From CAWEBF01 sp963807235 (GTDB taxonomy: Bacteria > Acidobacteriota > Vicinamibacteria > Vicinamibacterales > UBA2999): a stretch of 64,000 nucleotides of DNA. This document shows positions 20,415 through 30,095 of this stretch, piece by piece (position 1 is the first letter of the stretch; each line of letters opens with the position of its first letter). Location: NCBI GenBank assembly GCA_963807235.1, contig CAWEBF010000018.1, positions 1 through 64,000 of the forward strand, read 5' to 3'. The notes under the pieces are model-generated. The model saw nothing but the letters and a program-made list of their open reading frames with translations, was not told the DNA's origin and ran no database searches. Both the position numbers and the translations under genes were made by a program.

Positions 20415-20435
20415 GTGTTCCGACAGGGAACACTT
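20415..20435 (+). terminator. Hairpin after the HD-GYP gene
   Basis: Perfect 8-bp inverted repeat AGTGTTCC/GGAACACT with a 5-base loop, 37 bases after the stop. It is not followed by a U-run, so it may instead be an operator for the next gene. Confidence 0.4.
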
Positions 20436-20533
20436 GGTGACAGTTCGGACATTGCCGCGGCTGCACAACTCCGGCCAACCGGCCATTCCACAACCAGTTA
20501 CGTCTACGGTCCCGCTGGCGTCCGGCTTGCTGA

Positions 20534-23317
20534 TTGAATGTCGTGACTCGCTTCCTCCATCCCGGACTCCTCGTGCTTGCCGGCCTGTCGGTTGGGGGAG
20601 GGATTTTCACGTGGTTGACCGGCTCCCTGACACCTCAGCAGGCGCTGATGCTCTCGGCGCTGCTCCTGGCCACCATCCTTGCTTCGGCGGTCGAGGCGAA
20701 CGGGTCTCACGGCGATCATGCCGCGCTGCGGCTGTCCTTTGTTGCTGACTTCTGCGCCCTTTTGCTGCTCGGCCCACTGGTCGCGACGGCCAGTGCGGCC
20801 TCCGGCGCGTGCGCGGCCTGGCTGACCGGCCCGCGGCGTCATATCCCTTTCAGCCACGCGATCGTCGAAGGCGCCGGCGGGATCGTCGCGATCCAGGTCG
20901 CGAGCGTGACGTACCTGGCGCTTGGCGGCACCACGGGGCCGTTTGCGTGGCCCTGGCAGGCCGTGCCGATCCTGGCGGCAGTGACAGGGCACTGCGCTCT
21001 CACGTTCGGCTGGTTCGAGGTTCTGGTGCCGGTCGTCACGCGGCGCCGACCGGGCCCTTCGAGGCTTGCCGTCTTCGCACGATCCTGCTCGAACCACGTG
21101 CTCGGCGCCAGCGCGGCGGCCGTGGTCGTGGAACTCGTCGGGCGGCGCGCGTGGGTGATCCTCTCCCTTGCCGCCATACCGCTGTGGCTCGCCTATCGGG
21201 CGCACCGCGGCCATGAGGCGCAGGCCGAGCGCGGGCGCCTTCGGGACAGACTGTTCGATTCCGTGAACCTGGGCGTGTCCACGCTCGACGGCACCGGCGT
21301 GGTGAGTGACTGGAACGAAGCCTTGGAACGCCTGACGGGCTGCTCTCGCGACGCCGCCCTCGGCCGCCCGTTGGTGTCGTTGTTGCCGAGCATCGGCCAG
21401 ACCAGGCTGCCGCAGGTCATCCAGGACACACAGCGGCGGCAAATTGCACAGTGTCTGCCCCAGGTCGGGTTGACGACGCCGGCCGGGCCACGGCTGCTGG
21501 ACGTCACGGTTGTACCGGATGCGGCCGGTGTGACGCTGCAGTGGGACGACGTCACCGAACGTGCCGGCGCGGAACAGCAGAGCAGGCGCGCCGAGGAACG
21601 CCTGGCCCTCATGGCCGATGGCGCGACCGACGGTTTGTGGGAGTTGGATGTTCGCAGCCAGACGCTGTTCGTGTCGGGGCCCTGGCACGCGATGGTCGGC
21701 CTGCCCTGCCAGGCGGCCACGACGACTCTCAGCGCGTGGTTCGACCGCGTCCACCCGGAGGACCTGCCGGAGCTGCAGGCACGCCTCGAGGCCCACGCGT
21801 CCGGGCAGTCCCCTGAGTTCGTCCACCAGCACCGGCTGCGCCGCGAGGACGACACCTACCGCCAGGTCCTGTGCCGCGGCGTGGCGGCGCGATCGGGCAC
21901 CGGCCGTGCGACGCGCATCGGCGGGTCGATGACCGATCAGACCGAACGGCAGATCGTGCAGGAGCGGATTCGCGATTCGGTGTTCCGCGACCCGTTGACG
22001 GGTCTCTTGAACCGGGCGGTGTTCGTCGAAATCCTGGGGCGGCACCTCCAGGACTTCAAGAGCCGGCGCGGCGACTCCTTCGCGGCGCTGTATCTCGACC
22101 TCGATCGCTTCAAGGTGGTCAACGACAGTCTGGGCCACCTGGTGGGCGACGAACTGCTGTCGGCGGTCTCACGGCGGCTCGAAGGCTGCCTGCGCGACGG
22201 GGATCAGCTGGCGCGGCTCGGCGGCGACGAGTTCGCGGTGCTGCTGAACGGGCTCGGCGACGGCGGCCAGGCCAACGCGATCGCGTACCGCATTCAGGAG
22301 TCGCTCAGTGCGCCGTTCTCGATCGCGGGCCGCGAAGTCTTCACGTCGGCCAGCATCGGCATCGCCTTCAGCCGGCTCGAATACGACAACCCGGAAGAGA
22401 TGATGCGCGACGCCGACACGGCGATGTACCACGCGAAGGCACACGGCAAGGCCCGCCACGAACTGTTCGATGCCGACATGCACGCGCGCGCCCTCGATCG
22501 GTTGGGGTTCGAGAACGATCTGCGCCACGCCGTCAAGGCCAAGGCCTTCACGATGAACTACCAGCCGATCGTGGCGCTGGCCACGGGCCGGTGCATCGGC
22601 TTCGAGGCGCTGGTCCGGTGGAAGCGCGACGGCCGGCCAGTGTCTCCCGCGACCTTCGTGCCCGTCGCCGAAGAACTGGGCATCATCGAACCGCTGGGCA
22701 CCTGGGTGCTCCAGGAGGCATGTCGCGCGTTCGCGGACTGGCAGGCGCGGTTCCCCGACAGCAAGCTCGAGTGCATCACAGTGAATGTGTCCACGCGCCA
22801 GCTGATGCAGCACAACTTCCTGCACATCGTGGAGGAGGCCGTCCGGGACTCGGGCCTCCGGCCCTGCGATCTGCGGCTGGAGATTACCGAGACCACCTTG
22901 ATGGACAACCCGATGGTGGCCGCCGGCGCATTGCGCGAGCTGCGCGACTACGGTGTGAAAATCTATCTCGACGATTTCGGAACCGGCTTCTCGTCGCTCA
23001 GCCACCTGCACAAGCTGCCGGTGGATGCTCTGAAGATCGACCGGTCGTTCGTCAAGAGCCTGCTGCTACCAGACCGTCCGGCCATTGTCGAGAGCATCCT
23101 GGCGCTGGCGCGCACACTCGACACTGACGTCGTGGCGGAGGGGGTGGAAAGCCAGGTGCAGGCCCGCGAGCTGGAGCGGCTCGGCTGCCGCCATGCACAG
23201 GGCTATCTGTTCTCGCGCCCGCTGTCTCCCGAAGCCGTGGAGCAGATGCTGATCGTGGGTGAGCCGCTGGGCGAGCGCTCGATGCACTCGATGTCGGTCC
23301 TGTCCGCGGTGTCCTGA
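20534..23317 (+). CDS. Bifunctional GGDEF-EAL protein with membrane domain and PAS repeats
   Basis: 927-residue c-di-GMP enzyme. About seven membrane helices in the first 225 residues (MASE-like), then two PAS domains (VNLGVSTLDGTGVVSDWNEA and a PAS/PAC ending MTDQTERQIVQERI), a GGDEF domain with GGDEF at 563-567, and an EAL domain with EALVRW (691), ITETTLMDN, DDFGTGFSSLSHL, KIDRSFV and DVVAEGVES. Both active sites have all key residues, so cyclase and phosphodiesterase activities are both possible. The TTG at 20534 is the first start; a GTG at 20543 is an alternative. Intact, no frameshift. Confidence 0.94.
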   Translation: MNVVTRFLHPGLLVLAGLSVGGGIFTWLTGSLTPQQALMLSALLLATILASAVEANGSHGDHAALRLSFVADFCALLLLGPLVATASAASGACAAWLTGPRRHIPFSHAIVEGAGGIVAIQVASVTYLALGGTTGPFAWPWQAVPILAAVTGHCALTFGWFEVLVPVVTRRRPGPSRLAVFARSCSNHVLGASAAAVVVELVGRRAWVILSLAAIPLWLAYRAHRGHEAQAERGRLRDRLFDSVNLGVSTLDGTGVVSDWNEALERLTGCSRDAALGRPLVSLLPSIGQTRLPQVIQDTQRRQIAQCLPQVGLTTPAGPRLLDVTVVPDAAGVTLQWDDVTERAGAEQQSRRAEERLALMADGATDGLWELDVRSQTLFVSGPWHAMVGLPCQAATTTLSAWFDRVHPEDLPELQARLEAHASGQSPEFVHQHRLRREDDTYRQVLCRGVAARSGTGRATRIGGSMTDQTERQIVQERIRDSVFRDPLTGLLNRAVFVEILGRHLQDFKSRRGDSFAALYLDLDRFKVVNDSLGHLVGDELLSAVSRRLEGCLRDGDQLARLGGDEFAVLLNGLGDGGQANAIAYRIQESLSAPFSIAGREVFTSASIGIAFSRLEYDNPEEMMRDADTAMYHAKAHGKARHELFDADMHARALDRLGFENDLRHAVKAKAFTMNYQPIVALATGRCIGFEALVRWKRDGRPVSPATFVPVAEELGIIEPLGTWVLQEACRAFADWQARFPDSKLECITVNVSTRQLMQHNFLHIVEEAVRDSGLRPCDLRLEITETTLMDNPMVAAGALRELRDYGVKIYLDDFGTGFSSLSHLHKLPVDALKIDRSFVKSLLLPDRPAIVESILALARTLDTDVVAEGVESQVQARELERLGCRHAQGYLFSRPLSPEAVEQMLIVGEPLGERSMHSMSVLSAVS

Positions 23318-23338
23318 CGCGGCGACCGCGGAACCGAA

Positions 23339-23536
23339 TCAGGGCGTTGGACGCGCAGGCGTTTCGAGGTCGGCCGTGCGCGCGACCAGACCTCCCGCCA
23401 CTTCCATCTGCGCCATCGTGGCCGCGTTGTGGATCCCTTCGACACGGGGCGTACAGCCCGCGATCAGCTGCTGCGCACGAAGCGCCGACAGCACCGCGAA
23501 CTCGTACGCATTGATGTGCGATGGACGATTCACCAT
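23339..23536 (-). CDS. rpoZ: DNA-directed RNA polymerase omega subunit
   Basis: 65-residue protein with the RpoZ core: NAYEFAVLSALRAQQLIAGC, then ATMAQMEVAGGLVAR. This aligns with the NRFDLVLVAARRARQM and TVIALREIEEGL regions of the E. coli subunit. ATG at 23536 follows GGAAGG by 6 bases; a TTG two codons upstream is less likely. The subunit stabilises the beta-prime subunit and can form part of the ppGpp site. It stands alone, between a GGDEF-EAL gene and a beta-propeller gene, not next to gmk, coaBC or spoT as is common. Confidence 0.82.
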   Translation of the reverse strand: MVNRPSHINAYEFAVLSALRAQQLIAGCTPRVEGIHNAATMAQMEVAGGLVARTADLETPARPTP

Positions 23537-23679
23537 GGCCAACCTTCCAGGAGAGGCTTTAATGAGGGCTGACCGCGTGGCAACCGTGCGGAAGACCAGT
23601 TCTCAGGAAAGCAGTGAGCCTTGAGCATGAGCGGGATCGGCCGTATTGGCAAGGGAATTCGCCTTTTCACCCGTGTTTT

Positions 23680-24684
23680 TCAGTAGTACCCGAGCGTCTC
23701 GATTCCCGTCCCCGCCTTGAACGTCTTCGTCACCCGCGCCGTAGCCAGATCCACGACGGACACGGTGCCGTCGCCATGATTGGCCACAACGGCCGTCGTC
23801 CCGTCGGCCGAGAAGCCGATGCCCATGGGGAAGGCGCCCACCTTCAGCACGCGCTGCAGCCCCTTCAGGTCCGACGCATCGAAGATGGTGATCATCGACC
23901 CCGCCATCGTCAGGAGCCATTTGCCGTCTGGGGAGTAATACGCCTTGTAGGCAGCCTCCGGCTGGCCCTGGAGCTTGATGCGCTCCACGACCTGATCGGT
24001 CTTGGGATCGATGACGGCGAACTCGGGCGCCGCCAGGTCCATCGCGATCACCGCTCGTCCGTCGGGTGAGGCCGCGATGCCCTGTGTGCCCTTGGGCATG
24101 GGCACCCGGGCGACAATCTGCTTGGTCTTCAAATCCACCACGCTCACGAACAGCCGGTCGGCCTTGTTGGCCACATACATCTTGCTGCCGTCGGGCAGGA
24201 TGGCGATCCAATGAGCGGATCCTTCGGTGTCGAGAGCCTCGATGACGCGGCCGCGCACGGGATCCACATGCACGATCTTCCGGTCCAGTTCGGCCGTCAC
24301 CCATAGCGTGCCGTCGGGCGCAATCTGGATGCCGTGCGGTGCCTTGTAGGGTGAGAGATTGATCACCCGCGCCACGGCTCGCTTGACCACGTCGATCACG
24401 TACAGGTGATGCTGCGGGTCGGGGTTCTTGTTGTAGACGCCGGAGCCGTAAATCGGCACGTACGCGAACCGGTGATCGGGCGAGAACACGAAGTCGTGCG
24501 GGTTGGCTGGGAGCTTCAGGCTCGACCGTTCCATCAGCGTCGCCGGGTCGAGGAAGCGGACGTGCGCGCCAAGTTTGTCGACCAGGAACAGCCCCGTTGT
24601 GCCCGTCGGGTGATTCGGCGCATTGCCGGCAGCGAGGAGCGACAGCGGCGAAAGGACTGCGAGCGCTGCAAGGATGTGTTTCAT
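23680..24684 (-). CDS. Exported YVTN-type beta-propeller protein
   Basis: 334-residue periplasmic protein. Signal peptide (MKHILAALAVLSPLSLLAAG) followed by about seven blades with YVTN/PQQ-like repeats such as LYVIDVVKRAVARVI, SAHWIAILPDGSKMYVANK, TQGIAASPDGRAVIAMD and GIGFSADGTTAVVANHGDG. Such propellers act as binding scaffolds or electron-transfer partners; no enzyme active site or haem motif is present. ATG at 24684. The upstream 150 bases hold a copy of the hairpin repeat. Intact. Confidence 0.85.
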   Translation of the reverse strand: MKHILAALAVLSPLSLLAAGNAPNHPTGTTGLFLVDKLGAHVRFLDPATLMERSSLKLPANPHDFVFSPDHRFAYVPIYGSGVYNKNPDPQHHLYVIDVVKRAVARVINLSPYKAPHGIQIAPDGTLWVTAELDRKIVHVDPVRGRVIEALDTEGSAHWIAILPDGSKMYVANKADRLFVSVVDLKTKQIVARVPMPKGTQGIAASPDGRAVIAMDLAAPEFAVIDPKTDQVVERIKLQGQPEAAYKAYYSPDGKWLLTMAGSMITIFDASDLKGLQRVLKVGAFPMGIGFSADGTTAVVANHGDGTVSVVDLATARVTKTFKAGTGIETLGYY

Positions 24685-24718
24685 GACGCGCCGATCTTGC
24701 CACAGCCTCTGACGCTTT

Positions 24719-24785
24719 CCTCGCGAGGCTGTGGGCAGTGTCTGCTTGGCCCGCCCTTCGGGCGGGGGCTCACGGACGTAGAATC
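24719..24785 (+). repeat. Nested-hairpin repeat element, copy 3 (partial)
   Basis: CCTCGCGAGG palindrome (24719-24728), core GGGCAGTGTCTGCTTG, hairpin GCCCGCCC/GGGCGGGGGC (24749-24769), then ACGTAGAATCG. It matches the first two modules of copy 1 and lacks the AGAAAACTTGACTC hairpin. It lies between two divergent genes. Confidence 0.75.
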
Positions 24786-24832
24786 GTTGGCTGACGGGCG
24801 CGGATGTGGCTGCGCGCCGGCGGGAGGCAGAG

Positions 24833-25852
24833 ATGAGTTCGAAGGCTGTTCGGGCTGTCGTGGCGGCGCTTACTGTGATGATGTCAGCCGCCGTGTTGGT
24901 GGGCCAGGCGCCGTATTCGCCTCCCAGAACGCCGTGGGGCGACCCGGACCTGCAGGGTATCTGGCCCGGGACAGACAGTGTCGGGGTCCCGTTCGAGCGG
25001 CCCGAGCGGTTTGGCACGCGCCTGTACCTGACGGACCAGGAACTGAAGGAGCGAGAAGCCCAGGCCGCGAAGCAGGCCGAGTTGGACGTCCTGGAGTTCG
25101 ACCTCGAGAAGCCGCCGGCCGAGATCGTCGCGTTGGGCGACGTGGGCGGAGTGACCTCACCGCCCCCGCACTGGCTCGAGCGCGGCGTGCCGTCGCGCCA
25201 GTCGTCGCTCATCGTCGAGCCCGCCAACGGCCGCATGCCGGCGATGACGGCGGAGGGCAAGCAACGGCAGAGGGGCAGCGGCGGCACCTACATGAAGCAG
25301 ACGGGCTGGAACAACGCCAGCGAGCTGGGGCCCTATGACCGCTGCATCTCTCGCGGCGTGGTGGGGTCGATGATGCCGGTCGTCTACAACAACGGCAACC
25401 AGATCATCCAGTCGCCTGGCTACGTGGTGTTCCGCAACGAGATGATCCACGAGACGCGTGTCATCCCGCTCGACGGCCGCGCTACGGTGCCAGGGCACGT
25501 CAAGTCCTACATGGGCGAATCGCGCGGGCGCTTCGAGGGCAACACGCTGGTGGTGCGCACGACACACCTGAACGGGCGCACCGGCATGCAGGGCAACGGC
25601 ATGATGTTGATGCCCAGCGACGCGCTCGAGCTGATCGAGCGGTTTACGCCGCTCAGCGCCGATGTGCTGCAATACGAGGTGACCGTCAACGACCCCAGCA
25701 CCTGGATGCAGCCCTGGAAGGTCGCGTTCCCGCTGAAGCGCGATTCCGAGTACCAGCTGTTCGAGTACGCGTGCCACGAGGGGAACAACGCCATGCGCAA
25801 CATCCTGTCGGGCTCGCGCGCCGACGAACGCGCCGCGGCCGCAGGCAAATAG
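24833..25852 (+). CDS. Exported hypothetical protein (PDLQGIW family)
   Basis: 339 residues. A signal peptide (VVAALTVMMSAAVLVGQ) is followed by SPPRTPWGDPDLQGIWPG, the opening typical of a large acidobacterial secreted family, then GNQIIQSPGYVVFRNEMIHE, GHVKSYMGESRGRFEGNTLV and a C-terminal FEYACHEGNNAMRNILSG. A distant paralogue of the 6857-7666 product, which has the corresponding KWEGDVLVIDVRNF segment. ATG at 24833 has a good SD (GGGAGG). The next gene starts 1 base after the stop, suggesting a two-gene operon. Function unknown. Confidence 0.82.
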   Translation: MSSKAVRAVVAALTVMMSAAVLVGQAPYSPPRTPWGDPDLQGIWPGTDSVGVPFERPERFGTRLYLTDQELKEREAQAAKQAELDVLEFDLEKPPAEIVALGDVGGVTSPPPHWLERGVPSRQSSLIVEPANGRMPAMTAEGKQRQRGSGGTYMKQTGWNNASELGPYDRCISRGVVGSMMPVVYNNGNQIIQSPGYVVFRNEMIHETRVIPLDGRATVPGHVKSYMGESRGRFEGNTLVVRTTHLNGRTGMQGNGMMLMPSDALELIERFTPLSADVLQYEVTVNDPSTWMQPWKVAFPLKRDSEYQLFEYACHEGNNAMRNILSGSRADERAAAAGK

Positions 25853-25853
25853 C

Positions 25854-27356
25854 GTGGCGCCTCTGAGCCGCCGGCGTCTGCTTCGCCACGCAGGCGGTGC
25901 GGCGGCACTGCCCGTCGCGGGTGCGGCCCGGGATCTGTTCGCGGCGCGCGGAGGGGACGGCTTTTCTCAGGCTCCGGCCGACACGCGTGGGGCCGGTGCC
26001 TCGGCCGACGTGACGGGCCGGCTCGCCCGCTACATGGTCTCGGCCCGCGACCGTGACCTGCCCGCACAGGTGGTGCGGGACGCCAAGCAGCGGATACTCG
26101 ATACGTTCGCGGCGATGGTGTCTGGCGCCGAGCTGCCGCCGGGCCACGCGGCGATTCGCTACGTCCGTTCGCAGGGCGGCACGGCCGAGGCCTCAGTGCT
26201 GACCACGAACCTGCGGACAACCGCCGTCAACGCCGCTCTGGCCAACGGCATGTTCGCCCACGCGGACGAGACCGACGACTTCGAGCCCGTGACCAAGGCG
26301 CATCCCGGCAGTGCCGTCGTGCCGGCCGCGCTCGCCATGGCCGAGAAGGATCGCCGGTCCGGCACCGAGTTCCTCCGCGCCGTGGTGCTCGGCTACGACG
26401 TGTGCTGCCGTTTCCTGATGGCGCTGGGCCCCGACCACGTGCGGGCCACGCATCGCAGCGCCGAGGGCACCAGCGCCACGTTCGGCGCCACGGCCGCCGC
26501 CGCGTCGATGGCCAGGTTCGACGAGCGCGGCATGCGGTTCGCGCTCTCGTACGGCGCGCAGCAGGTGTCCGGACTCTGGAGCTGGACGCGCGACGAGGAC
26601 CACATCGAGAAGGCGTTCGACTTCGCGGGCATGGGCGCGCGGAACGGCGTGGCCGCCGCCACGATGGTGCACTCCGGGTTCACCGGCGTGGCCGAGGTGC
26701 TGGACGGCGAGCACAACATGATCCTGGCGCTCTCGTCCCAGCCGCGGCCCGAGGAGATGGTGAAGGACCTGGGCACGCGCTTCTACGTGTCCGAAAGCGC
26801 GATCAAGGTGTTCTCGGTCGGGTATCCGATCCAGTCGGCGCTCGACGCGCTGCTGGCGCTGCGCCGCGAGCACATGCTGACGCCCGACACTGTCGCGAAG
26901 ATCGTGGTCCGGTTGCCGGAAGATGGCGCGCGCATCGTGGACGGCAACGCGATGCCGGACGTGAACCTCCAGCACCTGGTGGCGGTGGCGCTGATCGACG
27001 GCACCGTGTCGTTCGAGATGAGCCACTCGCGGGAGCGCATGAAGGACCCGCGGGTGCTCGCCCTGAGGGCCAAAGTGCAGCTGGTGGGCGACCGCGCGCT
27101 GGTGGATCCGGCGGCGCCGCGCAGCGGCGCCGTGGAAGCCACGCTCGCCGACGGCCGCGTGGTGCGCCACTTCACGCGCCACCCGCCGGGCACCAAGGAG
27201 AATCCGCTCACCGCCGAGGCCGTGGCCGCGAAGGCGCGCGACCTGATGTCGCCGGTGATCGGCGCGGCCCGCGCCGACGCCGTGATCTCGCGCGTCAATC
27301 GGATCGAGGAAGTACGAGACGCACGCGATCTGGTTCGCCTGATGCGACGCATATAA
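25854..27356 (+). CDS. MmgE/PrpD family protein with Tat-like leader
   Basis: 500-residue member of the MmgE/PrpD family (2-methylcitrate dehydratase, iminodisuccinate epimerase and relatives; elimination or isomerisation of carboxylic acids). Family features: DAKQRILDTFAAMVSGAELP, ANGMFAHADETDDFEPVTKAHPG (substrate-site region), HRSAEGTSATFGATAAA, and a C-terminal domain with FSVGYPIQSALDAL and TRHPPGTKENPLT. Unusually it begins with SRRRLLRHAGGAAALPVAGA, a twin-arginine-like leader, so it may act in the periplasm. GTG start. Its TAA is part of the TATAAT promoter of the next gene. Confidence 0.88.
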   Translation: MAPLSRRRLLRHAGGAAALPVAGAARDLFAARGGDGFSQAPADTRGAGASADVTGRLARYMVSARDRDLPAQVVRDAKQRILDTFAAMVSGAELPPGHAAIRYVRSQGGTAEASVLTTNLRTTAVNAALANGMFAHADETDDFEPVTKAHPGSAVVPAALAMAEKDRRSGTEFLRAVVLGYDVCCRFLMALGPDHVRATHRSAEGTSATFGATAAAASMARFDERGMRFALSYGAQQVSGLWSWTRDEDHIEKAFDFAGMGARNGVAAATMVHSGFTGVAEVLDGEHNMILALSSQPRPEEMVKDLGTRFYVSESAIKVFSVGYPIQSALDALLALRREHMLTPDTVAKIVVRLPEDGARIVDGNAMPDVNLQHLVAVALIDGTVSFEMSHSRERMKDPRVLALRAKVQLVGDRALVDPAAPRSGAVEATLADGRVVRHFTRHPPGTKENPLTAEAVAAKARDLMSPVIGAARADAVISRVNRIEEVRDARDLVRLMRRI

Positions 27357-27357
27357 T
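27352..27357 (+). promoter_or_regulatory. -10 element of the second kinase gene, leaderless
   Basis: Perfect TATAAT that contains the stop codon of the preceding gene and ends 8 bases before the TTG at 27366. The RNA would start at the start codon. There is no SD. Same arrangement as at 17802-17807. Confidence 0.6.
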
Positions 27358-27365
27358 CGTTACCT

Positions 27366-30089
27366 TTGGCCCTCACTCCCGGCACCCGTCTCGGCGTGTA
27401 CGAAATCGGCGCGCCCATTGGCGAGGGCGGCATGGGGCAAGTCTGCCGTGCGACGGACACGACGCTCGGCCGCCAGGTCGCGATCAAGATCCTGCCCGAC
27501 GCGTTCGCGGCTGATCCCGAACGCCTGGCTCGTTTCGAGCGCGAGGCGAAGACGCTCGCGTCGCTGAATCATCCCCACATCGCGGCGATCTACGGGTTCG
27601 AGAAGTCCGGTGGCATACACGCCCTCGTGATGGAACTCGTCGAAGGTGACGATCTCTCCCAGCGTATCGCGCACGGTGCCATCCCTGTCGACGAAGCGCT
27701 GCCCATTGCCAGGCAAATCGCGGAGGCGCTTGAAGCCGCGCACGAGCAGGGCGTCATCCACCGCGATCTCAAACCCGCGAACATCAAGGTCCGGCCGGAC
27801 GGCACGGTGAAAGTGCTCGACTTCGGGCTGGCGAAGGCCATGGAGCCGGCAGCGGGTTCATCGGCGAGTGTGTCGCTGTTACCCACGATCACGACGCCCG
27901 CGATGACGCAGGTGGGGATGATTCTCGGCACTGCGTCCTACATGGCGCCGGAGCAGGCGCGCGGCAAGGCGGTGGACAAGCGCGCCGACATCTGGGCGTT
28001 CGGTTGCGTGCTGTACGAGATGCTCACCGGAAAACGGGCCTTCGACGGTGAGCACATCGTGGATGTGTTGGGCGCGGTCGCGCGCCTCGACCCGGACTGG
28101 ACGGCGATACCGGAAGCGACTCCGCCCGTCATTCGCAGACTCGTGAGGCGGTGTCTGGAAAAGGACCGGAAACGGCGAATGGCCGACATCTCCACCGCCG
28201 TTTTCCTGATCGAGGAACTGCGGGAAGTTGCCCGTCGATCCCGCTCGGCGCCTGGTGGCCTCGCGCCCGCTCTGGATGCGCACGCTGCTGGCGCTCGTCG
28301 CCGCGGGCGCCGTTGCCGCGATCGCTGGCGCGGTGGCGTGGGCGATCAAGCCCTCGGCTCCGCCGCTGGTGACGCGATCGCGTTTGGTTCTGCCGGAAGG
28401 ACAACAGTTCACAACTGATAGCCAGGCGGTTGCAATCTCTCTTGACGGCACTCAAATCGTCTACGTCGGCGAATCAGCGGCTGTTCCTCCGGTCACTGTC
28501 CGAGTTGGAAGCGAGACCCATCCAGGGAACCGAGTAGCCCCGCGGTTACCTTTAACGGGGTCAGCAGTCCCGTCTTCTCGCCGGATGGGCGGTCCATTGC
28601 CTATTGGGACCAGGGGACGATCAAGAGGATTGCCATCGGAGGCGGAACGGCCGTGACGCTCTGTCGAAGCGACGGGCTGTGGGGCATGAGTTGGAGCGCG
28701 GACGAGATCGTGTACGGTGCGGGCCCTCGAGGAATCATGCGCGTCTCCGCCAACGGCGGCATGCCGGAACAGATCGTCCGCGTCGAGAGCACTGAGCTGG
28801 CGGCCTCACCGCAAATGCTCCCTGGGAACCGGGCCGTGCTCTTTACCGCTTGCGGCAGGGGCTACCAGGGGGCGGGAACCGAGCAATGGGACACGGCCCG
28901 CATCGTCGTGCAAACGCTGGGATCGGGCGAACGAAAGACCGTCGTCGAAAGCGGCAGCCACGCCCGTTATCTCTCCACCGGGCACATTGTGTACGTAGTG
29001 GGCGGGATACTGTTTGCGGCGCCGTTCGACGAGCGGCGGCTCCAAGTCAGCGGTCGCGCCGTGCCGGTCGTTGACGGCATCAGGCGAGGAGTATTCGGAA
29101 ACACGTCCGCACAGTTACAGTGTCTCCGGCAGCGGTTCGCTCGTGTTCGTCCCCGGCCCGGCTCCGGCGTCGGTTGCTCTGCGTGAAATCGTGCGGATGA
29201 ATCGCAAGGGCGGCGTCGAGCAGGTGCCATTGCCACCGAACGTCTATTCGTCCCTTCGTGTCTCACCGGATGGCCGAGAGCTGGCGTTTGGTACCGACGA
29301 CGGCAAAGAAGCGATCGTCTGGATATATGACCTGTCCCGTACGAGTGCGCCTCGGCGGCTCACGTTCGGGGGAGGCAACCGCTTTCCGATCTGGTCAGGC
29401 GACGGCCAGCGAGTGGTGTTTCAGTCGGATCGAGAAGGCGATCCTGGCCTCTATTGGCAACGAGCCGACGGCACTGGCACCGCGGAGCGCCTCACGACAC
29501 CAGACAAGGGGACGGCACACATTCCGGAATCGTGGTCGGCAAGGGACCAGGGATTCTCGTTCAGTGCGGTGGCAGGCCCGAGCGTGTCGTTGTGGACGTT
29601 CTCGATGTCGGAAAAGAAGGCGGTTCCGTTTGGCGACGTACGGTCAACGGCTCCCTTCAATTCCGAGTTTTCGCCCGATGCGCGATGGCTGGCCTATACG
29701 CTGCGGACCGGCAATCTGGCCAACGTGTATGTCGAGCCGTCCCCCGCCACGGGCGCCAAGTATCAGATCACGACCGGGAACGGACATCATCCCGTCTGGC
29801 TGCCCGACGGCAAGGGGCTCTCGTACCGAGTCAGCGGGAACCAGCAGGTCGTGGTCAGCATCAACACCACGCCGAGTTTCTCGATCGGCAATCCTGTGCC
29901 CGCGATCGCGGCGGGACTACCGACGGTCCTCAGTCTCGGCTCAAGATCCTACGACATCACGCCGGATGGTGCCGCCTTCCTGACGAATAGACGCAGCGTC
30001 GGGATCTCAACCCGTCATCAGAGACGCAGGAGATCCAGATCGTCCTCAACTGGCATGAAGAGCTGAAGCGCCTCGTGCCGACGAAGTAG
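27366..30089 (+). CDS. Ser/Thr protein kinase with membrane anchor and PD40 beta-propeller (at least four frame breaks)
   Basis: Paralogue of the 15101-17791 kinase with the same order: kinase (GEGGMG loop, K41, HRDLKPAN 132-139, DFG 152-154, YMAPEQ, DIWAFGCVLYEM), membrane helix (LLALVAAGAVAAIAGAVAWA), then a propeller (FSPDGRSIAYW, LRVSPDGRELAFGTDDGK, FSPDARWLAYT, YDITPDGAAFL). The frame breaks are near 28230, between 28500 and 28600, near 29100 and near 30000. After the last one the protein ends with EIQIVLNWHEELKRLVPTK, stop TAG 30087-30089. TTG start, leaderless promoter. One unusual residue: Cys replaces the usual Tyr after the Gly loop (GQVCRATD). Confidence 0.9.
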
Positions 30090-30095
30090 GGGACC

